Below, piece after piece: positions 23,568 through 35,372 of a DNA stretch of 64,000 bases. The notes under the pieces were generated by a model. That model worked only from the letters and a program-made list of their open reading frames with translations. It had not been told where the DNA came from and did not search any database. Position 1 is the stretch's first letter. The number at the start of each line of letters is the position of its first letter. Origin of the DNA: Ashinkailepas kermadecensis (lineage: Eukaryota > Arthropoda > Thecostraca > Neolepadidae); contig JAOTOM010005182.1 of the NCBI GenBank assembly GCA_034440615.1, positions 791,001 through 855,000 on the forward strand. Reading direction: 5' to 3'. The position numbers and the translations under genes were made by a program.

Positions 23568-24471
23568 CAGAGGTCAAGAAAGTCGCCAACTTGCCTACGC
23601 TGGTAGGTAGATTGGCCCTCAATATTTCACTCAAGTAGCAATTTATCCATGACGTATTGAAATAAAAAGAAGTGACTGGTCACGAATGCTTTCCACAAAA
23701 ACTAAAAAACCAGTTCCACACTAACTGGTTGCTTAATTAATACAGTACTATTTTGGTACTGAGTATCCATTTACGAACCATATTATTCCAAGACCCGTCT
23801 CTATGTCATTGTATAGAGAAGGATGAATCGCCAACGTGTACTTCACCAGGTAACAAGTGCTGGTAGCTTTGATTATGTTATTGGGCGTGATATACACATA
23901 AAACATGTATTGCACATGATAATACATTTCTAGGCCTTTAAACAATAAATTAAACTATAATTAGTTGATTTATGGTGATATCAATGAAAAACTAGCAGCA
24001 GACACCCAAAAAGAACCATAGTGCAGGAACAAATAACGCCAACGCGACCGCCAACGTCTGGGTAACGTTACTTGAGTTATCTTGCGCCCGCAGTTCAGTC
24101 GGGTCGGCTATTTCAGCGCCGCCGCCCGCGGCCGGCGTGGCGGACTGGTAAACCGCTGGAATATTATTAGAAGGTCCGTCGGTCGAATCCCGGGCGCGGT
24201 GGGCACAACACTTTTCGTTCTTTTTGCATATAGGGTCAAAAGCTCGCGAAGCGAGCAGCACAGGCCAGATAAGCCGGCGGTAGCCGGCGCAATCTGACCT
24301 AGTATGTAATATAATATTGTAACATCTTTCCATTGTCTGGTCACATAACATGGCGGCTGTAATGGAAGGATGGTGACAAAATAGTGTATGTTCATTTAAG
24401 CCGGACCCAGGTAGCAGAAAGTGCATGTTTTGTTCTCGTAGGTAGCAGTCTAGAAACATTCTTGACCTCTG
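23568..24471. mobile_element. hAT-like non-autonomous element, copy 1 (family hAT-n1)
   Basis: Terminal inverted repeats CAGAGGTCAAGAA (left, 23568) and TTCTTGACCTCTG (right, ending 24471), flanked by a perfect 8-bp duplication TAACAGCA (23560-23567 and 24472-24479). CAG ends plus an 8-bp duplication identify a hAT superfamily insertion. A second copy of the same element is at 40010-42426. The interior has a tRNA-like segment (24135-24210), half of a long hairpin (24185-24300) and a minus-strand frame ending in a hydrophobic tail (about 23992-24100). No transposase ORF, so mobilised in trans. Confidence 0.9.
24135..24210 (+). other. tRNA-like segment inside hAT-n1 copy 1
   Basis: GGCGTGGCGGACTGGTAAAC resembles a tRNA D-arm/box A and GTCGGTCGAATCCCGGGC a T-arm/box B, with correct spacing and a possible anticodon arm between. 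It is not a functional tRNA: the acceptor stem does not close. Present in both copies, so it was part of the element before they separated; could be a captured SINE head or pseudo-tRNA. Confidence 0.6.
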
Positions 24472-24479
24472 TAACAGCA

Positions 24480-24782
24480 TCCGCCGTCCAAAAACCCAAG
24501 ATACAGCCCAAGGATTGTCCGTCACATTACAGCATCCGCCGTCACAACACCCAAGATACAGGATTGCTGGCCGCCGCCTGAGTCTGCTGGCTCCGGCAAT
24601 TGAGCGTTGATACGATAGTGGAGGAGGTCGCCTCGCCCAGTTAATGTCGTTGGGCTGGGACTTCAATAAATGTGGGATTAATGAGCCACGAGCAGACGGT
24701 TCTATCTATATGCGAAGGAATGTCTGGAGGAGACCGGAGATGACCAAATATGCCTGCTGAATTCTTGGATTTTATTCAATGA
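24480..24782. other. Locally duplicated flank of hAT-n1 copy 1
   Basis: ACAGCATCCGCCGTC occurs twice (24474 and 24529), and the phrase CACATAACAGCA left of the element recurs as CACATTACAGCA at 24517. The element landed in one unit of a pre-existing short duplication. Confidence 0.6.
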
Positions 24783-25911
24783 CAGAGGCGCAGCTAGGGC
24801 GGCCCGGGGATCCTCCATTCCCCCTAGAAGCCAAAAATACACTAGATCGAACAAGAATTATTTAGGTTTTTACCATGCAAAGCCAAAAAATCAGCACGCT
24901 TCGCACACCAGAATCGTTCCCTGTTTCATCTCATTTTTTTCTGGTCCAGCCTCCTCCCTTAACACGCGCACTGGAGGGGGGGGGGGCGAAATCCGCCCAC
25001 CCCTCCGGTTTTTCGCAAATAACTGCAGATTTTACCGGTCGATATACGCAATTTTCGGTGTACCTGCCTAGAAAGGAACGGCACGTCGTTTAAAGCAAGA
25101 AAAATTGAAATCGGCCGAAAATTTTTCAAGTTAGGGGCCGCTAAAGTCAAAAAATGTTTTAGCGCCAGACCACCAAAATCGGCACTGATGCGCTTCCAGT
25201 ATACTGACAAAAGGGAAGTGTTCTAGGCAACACTAGCGACTTGTTTGATGCATATTGATATGCTGTATAGTTTCAAGGTCATGTTAGGTCACCAAGGTGA
25301 AGTCAGGTCAAGTTGATGACAGGTTAATGGAACCAAACTTGATCAACTGGAATGTTGCCATAAATGCACTACTGGTTGTCATTTGTACTGTTTGTCATTG
25401 CGTTTCCATACTTTATTCATGTACTTCACTCCCTTCTTCACGAAGCCGATTGCTCCGAGCTGCCCGACGAAGCAGTCGGGCGGGCGGCCGGTTCCGGTAA
25501 CTGGAACAGGTAACTGACCTGATAAAGTGGTGCTATATAGGTGACCTGAGGTCAAATGTTGGGTCTAGCATCTGCATTGCATCATTAGTAATGTCCAAGA
25601 CATCATTCATGCCCATTTTTGAGCATTTAAACACAATCACAGCGATCCATAACGATGACAAGCCAAGCCACGCAAAACCGGAAAATTTTGCCAATCTGAC
25701 CTCATTTGACCTTGAAGATATTGACCTAAGGTCACGAAAATTGCACACAATAGAGTTCACTACCGTGCCCATCCACCCTGCGAATTTCGTTCCTCCAGCT
25801 TTACTAGGAGCCGAGATCTTAGGGGGGGCGGAATCCGCCCCCCCCCTCCAGTGCGCGTAATTATCAGAGGCCCTCCAGGGCGCGTGTTAATACAATCTTA
25901 GCTGCACCCCT
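24783..25911. mobile_element. hAT-like non-autonomous element (CAGAGGCGCAGC family), split by a MITE
   Basis: The left end CAGAGGCGCAGCTAGG and the inverted right end (CTTAGCTGCACCCCTG, ending 25911) are flanked by TTCAATGA (24775-24782) and TTCAATGG (25912-25919), an 8-bp duplication with one difference. Only about 200 bp belong to the element; the rest (24959-25890) is a later TTAA-type MITE. Related ends occur at 30253-30450 and 31994-32204. Confidence 0.8.
24959..25890 (-). mobile_element. piggyBac-type (TTAA) MITE, copy 1
   Basis: About 930 bp bounded by TTAA on both sides (24959-24962 and 25887-25890) with inverted ends CACGCGCACTGGAGG / GGCGCGTG. The interior has AGGTCA-rich sequence and GGCCGCCCGCCCGACTGCT-like phrases. 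Two further copies lie at 49712-50643 and 59635-60567 in the opposite orientation. Duplication of TTAA is the hallmark of piggyBac-type integration; no transposase is encoded. Confidence 0.85.
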
Positions 25912-26114
25912 GTTCAATGGAATGTGGTGTTTCTGTATCATATCAATCAAATATATGTGGATTAAGTTGGACGCCAGCCGTGAAATGTGATGCTAATCTG
26001 CTTCAGCATCTGTTGTTAGTTAGCATGTTCCCAGACACCATGCAATTTTCGATTCAGTATCTGATCACTTACATGTGCAGTAGCGGTCTTGGAATAAAAC
26101 TGCTTTTAAATTAT

Positions 26115-26275
26115 TCATCTTGTCTCCACTCATTCGTTAGATAATTCGTCTTGTCTCCGTGCATACGCCACACGGTTCGTCATGTATCCGTTCATACGTC
26201 ACTTGATTCGTTTTGTCTCCGCTCATACGTCACATAAATTGTCTTGTCTCCGCGCATACGTCACATGCTTCATGG
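26115..26275. repeat. Minisatellite, about 32-bp unit
   Basis: About five units of the form ATTCGTCTTGTCTCCGTGCA plus TACGTCACA. Confidence 0.85.
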
Positions 26276-26669
26276 TGCAGTCTATCGGTACTCGGCGTGT
26301 TCGGACATGTGTCCAATTTAGCTACCCACGCAACCCGGATGACAGCGCCCAGGTCGATACATTCTACGAATCAATTCATATTACCGAAGGAACTGAAAAG
26401 ATGATCTACCGTCCGACTTCCGATCATCATATGGGGAATATTCAAACGCGCACTGATCACAGAGGTCGACATGCATCAACCACCGTTTTTGAAGTGTCTT
26501 GTAGGAAATAGGCCTACATTAATGCATTTTCAGTATTAAAAAATAAGCACTAACCGCGCAATTTTCCTTCAGATTTGAAAATCATTGAATAGTTCTTTGA
26601 CACAGATGATCGATTGTCCATGCAGCCAGACACAACGTCAGGGGTGAATGCCTGCGCAGTCGACCTGTG
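26276..26669. other. Unassigned spacer before the 31-bp satellite
   Basis: Nothing recognised; a frame on the plus strand stays open to 26511 (109 codons from 26182) but starts within the minisatellite and has no recognisable motif. Confidence 0.4.
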
Positions 26670-28817
26670 AGGTGCCGATACTCACAGTGACCGATACTCA
26701 CAGTACCGATACTCACAGTGACCGATACTCACGGTACCGACATTCGCAGTGATCGATACTCACGGTACCAATACTCACGGTACCGACACTCACAGCGACC
26801 GATGCTCACGGTACCCACACTCACAATGACCGACGCTCACGGTACCGACACTCACAATGACCGATGCTCACGGTACCGACACTCACAATGACCGATGCTC
26901 ACGGTACCGATACTCACAGTGACCGATGCTCACGGTTCCGAATCTAACAGTGACCGATGCTCACGGTACCGACTCTAACAGTGACCGATGCTCACGGTAC
27001 CGACACCCACAGTGACCGATGATCACGGTACCGACACTCACAGTGACCGATGCTCACGGTTCCGACTCTAACAGTGACCAATGCTCATGGTACCGACTCT
27101 AACAATGACCGATGCTCACGGTATCGACACTCACAATGACCGATGCTCACGGTACCGACACTCACAGTGACTGATGATCACGGTACCGACACTCACAGTG
27201 ACCAATGCTCACGGTACCGACACTCACAGTGACCGATGCACACGGTTCCGACACTCATAGTGACCGATGCTCACGGTTCCGACTCTAACAGTGACCGATG
27301 CTCACGGCACCGACACTCACAGTGACCGATGCTCACGGTTCCGACACTCACAGTGACCGATGCTCACGGTTCCGAATTTAACAGTGATCGATACTCACGG
27401 TATCGATGCTCACAGTGACCGATGCTCACGGTACCGACACTCACAGTGACTGATGCTCACGGTTCCGACTCTAACAGTGACCGATGCTCACGGTACCGAC
27501 ACTCACAGTGACTGATGCTCACGGTACCGACACTCACAGTGACCAATGCTCACGGTACCGAAACTCACAGTGACCGATGCACACGGTTCCGACACTCACA
27601 GTGACCGATGCTCACGGTTCCGACTCTAACAGTGACCAATGCTCATGGTACCGACTCTAACAATGACCGATGCCCACGGTATCGACACTCACAATGACCG
27701 ATGCTCACGGTACCGACACTCACAGTGACTGATGATCACGGTACCGACTCTAACAGTGACCGATGCTCACGGCACCGACACTCACAGTGACCGATGCTCA
27801 CGGTTCCGACTCTAACAGTGACCAATGCTCATGGTACCGACTCTAACAATGACCGATGCTCACGGTATCGACACTCACAATGACCGATGCTCACGGTACC
27901 GACACTCACAGTGACCAATGCTCACGGTACCGACACTCACAGTGACCGATGCACACGGTTCCGACACTCATAGTGACCGATGCTCACGGTTCCGACTCTA
28001 ACAGTGACCGATGCTCACGGCACCGACACTCACAGTGACCGATGCTCACGGTTCCGACACTCACAGTGACCGATGCTCACGGTTCCGAATTTAACAGTGA
28101 TCGATACTCACGGTATCGATGCTCACAGTGACCGATGCTCACGGTACCGACACTCACAGTGACCAATGATCACGGTACCGACACTCATAGTGACCGATGC
28201 TCACGGTACCGACACTCACAGTGACCAATGCTCACGGTACCGACACTCACAGTGACCGATGCACACGGTTCCGACACTCACAGTGACCGATGCTCACGGT
28301 TCCGAATCTAACAGTGACCGATGCTCACGGTACCGACAATCACAGTGACCGATGCTCACGGTACCGACACTCACAGTGACTGATGCTCACGGTACCGACA
28401 CTCACAGTGACCAATGATCACGGTACCGACACTCATAGTGACCGATGCTCACGGTTCCGACTCTAACAGTGATCGATACTCACGGTACCGACACTCACAG
28501 CGACCGATGCTCACGGTACCGACTCTAACAGTGACCGATGCTCATGGTACCGACTCTCTAACAGTGACCGATGCTCACGGCACCGACACTCACAATGACC
28601 GATGCTCACGGTTCCGAGACTAACAGTGACCGATGCTCACGGTTCCGGATCTAACAGTGACCGATACTCACGGTACCGACACTCACAGCGACCGATGCTC
28701 ACGGCACCGACACTCACAGTGACCGATGCTCACGGTTCCGACACTCACAGTGACCGATACTCACGGTTCCGACTCTAACAGTGACCGATACTCACGGTAT
28801 CGATGCTCACAGTGACT
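26670..28817. repeat. 31-bp satellite array, about 69 units
   Basis: The unit is a dimer of two related half-units, ACCGATGCTCACGGT (15 bp) and ACCGACACTCACAGTG (16 bp). Variants such as GACTCTAACAGTG recur in blocks: one variant block appears near 27064, 27624 and 27804, and another near 27230 and 27945, showing higher-order duplication. No CRISPR character: there are no unique spacers. Confidence 0.95.
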
Positions 28818-30252
28818 GAGCTGCGCATCTCCACTGAGTGTCAATGTTCAAACCACACCCTACACCCCAACGACGGTTCACCACTTGGTGGAGTTTGGAC
28901 CTGTGACTGCATCATTGGCACTGTATGAAGAAGAAAAGGCATTATTTTTGGGGAATTATTGGACCAGCAGACTGCACCTTCCGCCTCGCTGCAGGTCAGA
29001 ACTGAGGCGTCTCGAAGTCGGGAAGTCGCTGGGTCGGTTGTCGGCCTGTTGCTCCCAATATGCAGCCTTTTTATCTGACTCACGTGCTCTTCGTCATTTG
29101 ATACACCAAATGTGTATCTCAAATACTGCACAAACCGTTGCTGGTGAGATCTGAGACGGAAGCATATGACACCAGAGGCAAAAAAGCATGACACTTTTTC
29201 CTACTAAACTCAAGCTAAAAAACATGTCTTTTTATTCGCGTTACTAAGTATGTTTTGCTAAAATCTTTGGGTATATAGTCAAAACGAGCAGGAACTCATT
29301 ATCATTGAAAAGAGCAGAAGCATCCTCTTGCCTCGATAATGATACTCCATTTCACGACAATCGGCTGTTACTTCGATTATCCATCTTTAGACTATTCTAA
29401 TGATATAGAGAAGCACCCACTTACGAACAAAGCTCATTTCAGTCCCATGCTGTAATCCATATGAAAACACAGTGATGAAAGCATGACCGCATGAGCTCAG
29501 CGATGACGTAACAAAGGAAATAGAAACGGCAAATGGGAGTATGCGGTGCGGTCGGTGCCCATCGTCACCTGTAGTAACGTGGTGGGAATGTCATCACAAA
29601 ATTATATCCTTGAGTGACGAATGCGAGCATGCCAGGGTAACTATTGTGCTGAAAACTGCCGAGCATCAAAACTTAAACACCTTGTCTAATTGTGAGTGAA
29701 GGGACAGGGCTTACAACCTTGCTACAAGAAGCACTTAAAGTTTCAAAGGCGTGAACATCAGGTGGGACCGGAAAAGGGCAGGTTGGGTTCATCGTGTGCA
29801 ACTGGTGAAGTAATCCCACAAGCACTCAAGATGCAAACATCGACTTGGAAATACTGTTAGACTGTGAACGGCTTGTAAATAAACACAAACAAGACGTTAC
29901 CTTGGAAAGGAAGTTGCTCTGATAAAGTATCACATCATCACGGTATCATAACCGATACCAGAAGAATATACTTGCAAATACTGAACTAGATTTATTGGCT
30001 GCGCCTGGCGTCATTGACTGTCGTTGTCACAAACTATGAATTAATATTTAAAGCGCAACATTTACATTACAAGCACAAAATACCGTGATGGAAGTCGGCA
30101 ACAAATTATTTCTTTGGCACCGAAGCCATGCCATTATGAGTGTACAAAGTGTACACCCAATTTGACGCCGAAATATGTACCAGCATGCATGCTCAGAGAT
30201 CAGGTTGGCGCATCCTTCCATGACGGCAACAAACCATATACATGATTGAATG
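28818..30252. other. Intronic, no gene or known repeat recognised
   Basis: A minus-strand frame of 117 codons (28841-29194) and an overlapping plus-strand one have no recognisable motif. Otherwise AT-rich sequence without structure. Confidence 0.45.
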
Positions 30253-30450
30253 CAGAAGCGCAGCCAAGCCAGCCCCCCTAGTACCACAAAATACACTAGA
30301 TGGAGCGCTAAGTTTCGAGATTCACTCCACGCAAAACCACAAATTTTCGGGGCGCTCCGAGCGCCGGAAGCTTCCTGGGTTCAGTCACATTTTTTGGTGT
30401 CGCTTCCCCCCCCCCCCCTCCACCTTAGGAAAATATTGGCTGTGCCTCTG
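30253..30450. mobile_element. Short hAT-like MITE (CAGARGCGCAGC family)
   Basis: The left end CAGAAGCGCAGCCAAGCC and the inverted right end (TTGGCTGTGCCTCTG) match the ends of 24783-25911. Interior includes a poly-C run near 30406. The 8 bp on either side do not match convincingly, so the boundary or its age is uncertain. Confidence 0.65.
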
Positions 30451-31985
30451 AATACAATACGTGGATAGCATAGCACATAACACAACAAACAGCCATTGAC
30501 AAATATTCTGCAGGTATCAGCGCAGAGGAAATGCTGAAGAAATAATTAAATGGCATTCACCGAGTTTCTTTGCATTTCGAAATGGAACTTCAAGCATAAG
30601 GAAGATACTACAGTAAACGTGATTTAGTCAATGAAAGAGCGTGGACGTTGAGTCACCGAAAACGGTGGTGGGAACTTGCATTTGTGATGAGAATAAGCGC
30701 AATCACCATGGACGTTGTTTGATATACGTTCGAGGGGGCATGTGCCCCCTCAATGTTGGCTTTGTCCCACACAAATAATTTCAACTTTTAACATGGGACC
30801 CTATGGAGAATGCCCAACTCCCCAATCTAGTTGGGCCTGCTCATTGCCTTCATGCATTTTGCCTCACCCCGATAGTTTTCATAAATCTATGCATTGACCT
30901 GTGCCTTCACTGACGGGACAGTTCCCGCAGTACTTCGATGTTCGAGCATCACTATCTGCGCAGTACTTGGTCCAGCATGGTTATGGGTTGTCATGGCAAC
31001 TATTCCAACACAATTCATCAAGCAGCCTGGGCAGTCCGGCTCTGGTCGATATGTCGTGGGATCTAAGGGTTCTGATTTGCAGTTGTCATGACAACGCTGA
31101 CCATCATTAGTTCATGCTGTTTTGAATACTGGCATTTTGGCTTCACCTGGATGATCAGCCATGCGAAATCTGTCTCTAGGTCACACAGTTTCGGTTCTTG
31201 GAGAGGCCGCATATGATGCTCAACCTAAACACCTTTGGAATAGTCTGTCAAAAAGCTTCAAGTGGCCCTAAGGCATATAAAGTCATACACAGTGGCATTA
31301 CAGGATGCATCTCGCCGAATAATTTTGGCTGCTTCTTGTGAGCGACGCGAGTTCACATCATCGAGCCCTTTGAATCGTTTCGTTCGGTTAACGCGAGTGA
31401 TATCGAAAACGAATCGTCGTGCAAGAAATGGTGAAAGCATGTCATGCATGCCAAGGCACGGCGAAATCATGCCAGGTTTGCAAAATAATGATTGAAATCA
31501 TGCCATGCATGCCTTTGAATGTTCTTGAGTGAGTGCGAAGGAAGACGACTAAGGTAGTCGGGCTTCTGAAATTGCATTTCTGACTCAAAGGTATGGGTGT
31601 TGGCATCTGCCTCTTTCCCCCACACCCTAATACTAGCTTGCCTCTCAATGCAGTCATAATTTAACTTCGGGACAGGGGCAGGCTTCCATATTATTTGTCC
31701 TCCTGGCTCAACTTAACGCTTGCCTCACCTCCGCCCCTGTCCCAACGATTTTCATCACGCACCCCAGTCAGCCAACATATGTGCCGAACACATGAGTCGT
31801 TGCGTCGGTGACGCGGGAAATGTGTCATAGTGTATTCTTGTTTTGTCTCTTGTGTCTTGTCTCTTGTCTCATACATCGTGTGCCTTGCCTGCTTTACCGC
31901 CGTGGCTGATTTGCTCCATCGACGTGAACGCCCGGAGTTCCATTTAATGGAGGTCCAAGTAATGCATTATACATATTTGTGTATC
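30451..31985. other. Intronic, no gene recognised
   Basis: Only short frames without motifs. TTGTCTCTTGTG-type short repeats near 31838-31872 and CATGCCATGCATGCC-like phrases near 31440-31510. Confidence 0.45.
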
Positions 31986-31993
31986 ATTCTATC

Positions 31994-32204
31994 CAGTGGC
32001 GCAGTCAGGATTTTTCTACGGGGAGGGGGGCGATCCGCACCCTCCAAAAAGTGAATAAATAGAGAAAACTTTGGGCGTGCGAAGGGAGCCGAAAATTTAT
32101 GGTTTTGATTGGTAAAAATATCCAAACATCTCGTTTCATCCAGCGTATTTTTGGTTCCTAAGCACGGGAGGGGACACACTGGGCCCCCCTTGGCAGCGCC
32201 TCTG
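31994..32204. mobile_element. Short hAT-like MITE (CAGTGGCGCAGT family)
   Basis: Left end CAGTGGCGCAGTCAGGA, inverted right end TTGGCAGCGCCTCTG at 32204. Flanking octamers ATTCTATC and TTTCTGTC agree at 6 of 8 positions. 211 bp, G-rich near the left end and C-rich near the right end like its relatives. Confidence 0.7.
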
Positions 32205-32212
32205 TTTCTGTC

Positions 32213-33660
32213 TATGATCTAAAAATATGTATATTGATTGTACAAGGAGCGAGCTTGGGGCCCTAGGATATTATAATTGCATTGTTTGTGCTGTCCATCT
32301 ACCGCGTTAATACTTCACGATAAAATAACATGAACCCTGACCGATTCATGCGATACCTCCAAAGAATAATTGTGATCTTATATACCGACACGGGCCATAA
32401 GATTAACCTGCATGTACCAAGGAACAATTCAGGAACCTAAAGGTGGGATAGCTCGAGCATACTTAAACTGATTAGAAACATACTGTACGGCATAGTGTAG
32501 ACATATCAACAAAATGGGAAAACATGCTTGCGCATACCTCCCGTGCTTGTATGACGCAGTGAGCTACCTAGGACATACGGTATCGCTGTAATCTCACGTC
32601 AAGCGGGCGCGGGAACCCAACGTGCCAAACGGACATCAAAATCCCAGCTGGCCGCCTCAGGGCGACGGGCGAAACGGGTCAGCTGAAGCCGGAACTCATG
32701 CGCCCAAAGCCCAAATAACTAACTTACTAACGAAGCCAGAACTCGCCGAATCCTGCATGACTCGCCGAAACACCATGTGTGTGTACAAACACTAAGATGT
32801 CTACAAATGTGGAATACGCGTCCAATGATGTGTGAAGCTGTCTACAAATGTGATATTTTCGCACAATAGCCAAATTAGGCATCAATATTTAGGGAAGGGG
32901 ACATACCTGAGAGGGATATATAGATATAAACTTGGTGAAAATATATCAGTAGATGCGTTTTTACCTATTCTTTCAACATGTAGAACTCAGCATTGTGACT
33001 TGGAGAAAAATAAATCACAAGTTTACCTTTATCAGCCGAAATACACCACTGATAAAAAGAAAACTACAAAACAAGGATTTGCTACGCACACCCTATACGT
33101 ATAAAACGAATCTAGGTGGCTAACCTGACGATAAATTGCAGACAAAATGAGCGTTTCTCTCCAACACTTTGATTCACCAATGATCACAGAAATAGCCTGT
33201 GAATCCCGGGTGACGCATACACTAACGTATCGTGAGGTTTAGCGATTAGATTCGACATGCACAAATTCAAAACCTGCGAGATCGTGTTACCTTTGACCAC
33301 ATGGGTACGTCATCGATTTTCGGAAAACATTATCGCCATCAAAAATAGATGAAGATCGAAATCTAGAGCCACGGATCGATTTGCGTCATTGCTAACTATA
33401 CTGACGACCTGTTACTTGTGACGAATTACCAAGTGTCATGCCACGTTATGAGAGCATCTTGTGAATCAAATCCTGCCTCTTTCTGTCTGCTGGTGCGGCG
33501 TTTTCCATGAGCAAACACAAAGATTACTAATGCTTTCGTTGGTACCATGCAATTGGTCATCTTCCAGGTTTGTCCACCTCAATGATAGCTACAATTTGTT
33601 TTCATATGGGATATGGTATTTTTTCTAAAACGTCCTTCAAAAACAATCGTTCTCGCATGT
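32213..33660. other. Intronic, no gene recognised
   Basis: AT-rich; a 90-codon plus-strand frame at 32832-33104 lacks recognisable motifs. Confidence 0.45.
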
Positions 33661-33664
33661 GTCA

Positions 33665-33711
33665 AAAACAATGGGATACATTGATACATATTCGATGGTA
33701 GACGTTGAGAA
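33665..33711. repeat. Direct-repeat phrase flanking the CNG exon (left copy)
   Basis: ATTGATACATATTCGATGGT here recurs with one change at 34282-34301, on the other side of the exon. Confidence 0.6.
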
Positions 33712-33821
33712 GCGATGGAAGAACATGGTAAAGCAAAAACAATTGAATGCGACCAAGAATGCAATGTAATGCAATGAAACAAGCAAATAGTCGTGCGGCG
33801 GTGGCCCTCCAACAAACCTAC

Positions 33822-34031
33822 CCGGTAGTGGAACGGCTTCGTCTTGTTCACCACCAGACTGCTCTCTGGGATGCCGCAGCAGAGCGTCGTCTCGTGCTCC
33901 AGATGTAGGTCGGCCGTGCCGCCGCCAGCCATCGTGAACTTCTCCAGGAACGAATCTGGTCGCTCATCACCAGACTGCGCCGAGCGTCGCTTCGCCCACG
34001 ACTGTATCATCTGACGGCGACGGCGACGACA
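33822..34031 (-). CDS. CNG channel N-terminal exon
   Basis: GC-rich open segment encoding RQMIQSWAKRRS, then RPDSFLEKFTMAGG, ending LVVNKTKPFHYR. The donor CGG/GTAGGT at 33822/33821 is phase 0 and joins to WLGVITVAVLYN of the exon at 9137, giving PFHYRWLGVITVAVLYN, which matches the conserved entry to S1 in CNG channels (tyrosine-rich, then W and S1). The cytoplasmic N-terminus is basic. The start shown is the in-frame acceptor GACCGAACAG (phase 0); the exon could instead begin at GACAG near 34069, limited by an in-frame stop just beyond. The intron to the S1 exon is about 24.7 kb. Exon assignment is inference from junction fit and orientation. Confidence 0.68.
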
Positions 34032-34142
34032 CTGTTCGGTCACCAGTGTGGTGACATGGTGGTGCACTGCTGTCGAGGATCAGGATGGTGGCGACACTGA
34101 CAAATAGGATACATCGATACATGTAGGACAGGATACACCCTC

Positions 34143-34146
<4 letters not shown>

Positions 34147-34201
<55 letters not shown>

Positions 34202-34227
34202 TATATATATATATACATATATAGATA

Positions 34228-34266
<39 letters not shown>
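34147..34266. repeat. (TA)n microsatellite
   Basis: Nearly pure TA with a few AGATA/ACATA interruptions. Confidence 0.95.
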
Positions 34267-34267
<1 letters not shown>

Positions 34268-34321
34268 TCGAATGGGACACATTGATACATATTCAATGGT
34301 AGACATTGCCATCCGCGTGGT

Positions 34322-34505
34322 GAATATGAAGTGAACCCTAGAAGTGAACCCCAGAAGTGAATCCCAGAAGTGAATCCAGGAAGTGAACCCCAAAGGTAAA
34401 CCTTAAAAGTGAACCCAAATAGTAAACCCAAATAGTAAACCACGGAAGTGAACCTTAAAAGTGAACCCAAAGACTGAACCACGGAAGTGAACCCCAGAAG
34501 TTAAC
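34322..34505. repeat. 15-16-bp minisatellite
   Basis: About eleven units of the form AAGTGAACCCCAGAA, with AATAGTAAACCCA variants in the middle. Confidence 0.88.
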
Positions 34506-35079
34506 TTGCTATAACAGCGAGAAAATGCCCAGCGGCAGCGCGCCGTGTTGTTTTGGGATGATGCTGATAACGAATGCATCTGTGGTGAATCTTTTCGCAA
34601 AAATAACTCATAAGATCAAGTCAGGCTACCAAGTTATGACGTACTTCCTCGAGGTACTCCTGGTATATTTTTGCCGATATCATAATATTCCATCCCTTCG
34701 CTACCGTGAGCATGCCGCTACCGTGAACACGTGCTAGACGATCCATGTTCAATGTTTTCACGTGCCAGGTTCTCAGACCATTTCGTCTCATTGGTAACCT
34801 CTTCATGGTCAAATGAATTCACTGATCTCAATTGGCCTACAAGTATTTGTTCGCCGAAGATGTATTTTAGTATCTTTCCAGAGCCCGCATTCAAATTCAG
34901 CGACTATTTCCCCTTTGCCACTTCCAATGTTGCCTTTCTCCATTTTCCAGTAGCCATTCTTTAGCACCTTAGGGCTGAATTGCGAAAGTTCGACCTAGTC
35001 TGGCCCGCGACACATATGCGTTGCGAAGTAAGATTGACTTTTACAGAAATTTAATCTGAATTCTTGCTGGAGCGGCTCT
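34506..35079. other. Unassigned stretch
   Basis: No gene or repeat recognised. Confidence 0.4.
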
Positions 35080-35372
35080 TTGCACCAGAGTCCTACTAAT
35101 AAGCAGAGCTTGTTGCGTGGATCCTGGCCTTACCACCCAATTTGTGAATTCCACTTCAACGGCATAATTTTGACCGAGAGCTTAATGCGCCGTCAATGCA
35201 CCGCTTATGCACCGCAATGAACGGCTTCCCCGGTAGCTCGTTCCCGGCCTTATCGAGCCAGTTGCAAACTGGCCCTCCCAGCCTAAACGCGAGCGCGTGA
35301 AGCGACTCGAACCCTATCTTGCCAGGACAGAGGAGACCAACGCAGACCAGCGCTCCAACCAACCGAACTATC
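35080..35372 (-). mobile_element. tRNA-derived SINE, copy 2
   Basis: Same SINE as 15146-15434, same strand, more diverged. It carries an extra CACCGCTTATGCACCGCAAT segment near 35198, a local duplication of the CACCG phrase. Box B reads GGTTCGAGTCGC on the reverse strand near 35310. Confidence 0.78.

Noticed and set aside
24135..24210. A functional tRNA gene
   Set aside because: Box A and B are present, but no closed acceptor stem; it lies at a fixed place inside a transposon and is present in both copies.
26670..28817. Possible CRISPR-like array
   Set aside because: The units are contiguous with no unique spacers of constant length, and the sequence is eukaryotic; this is a satellite.
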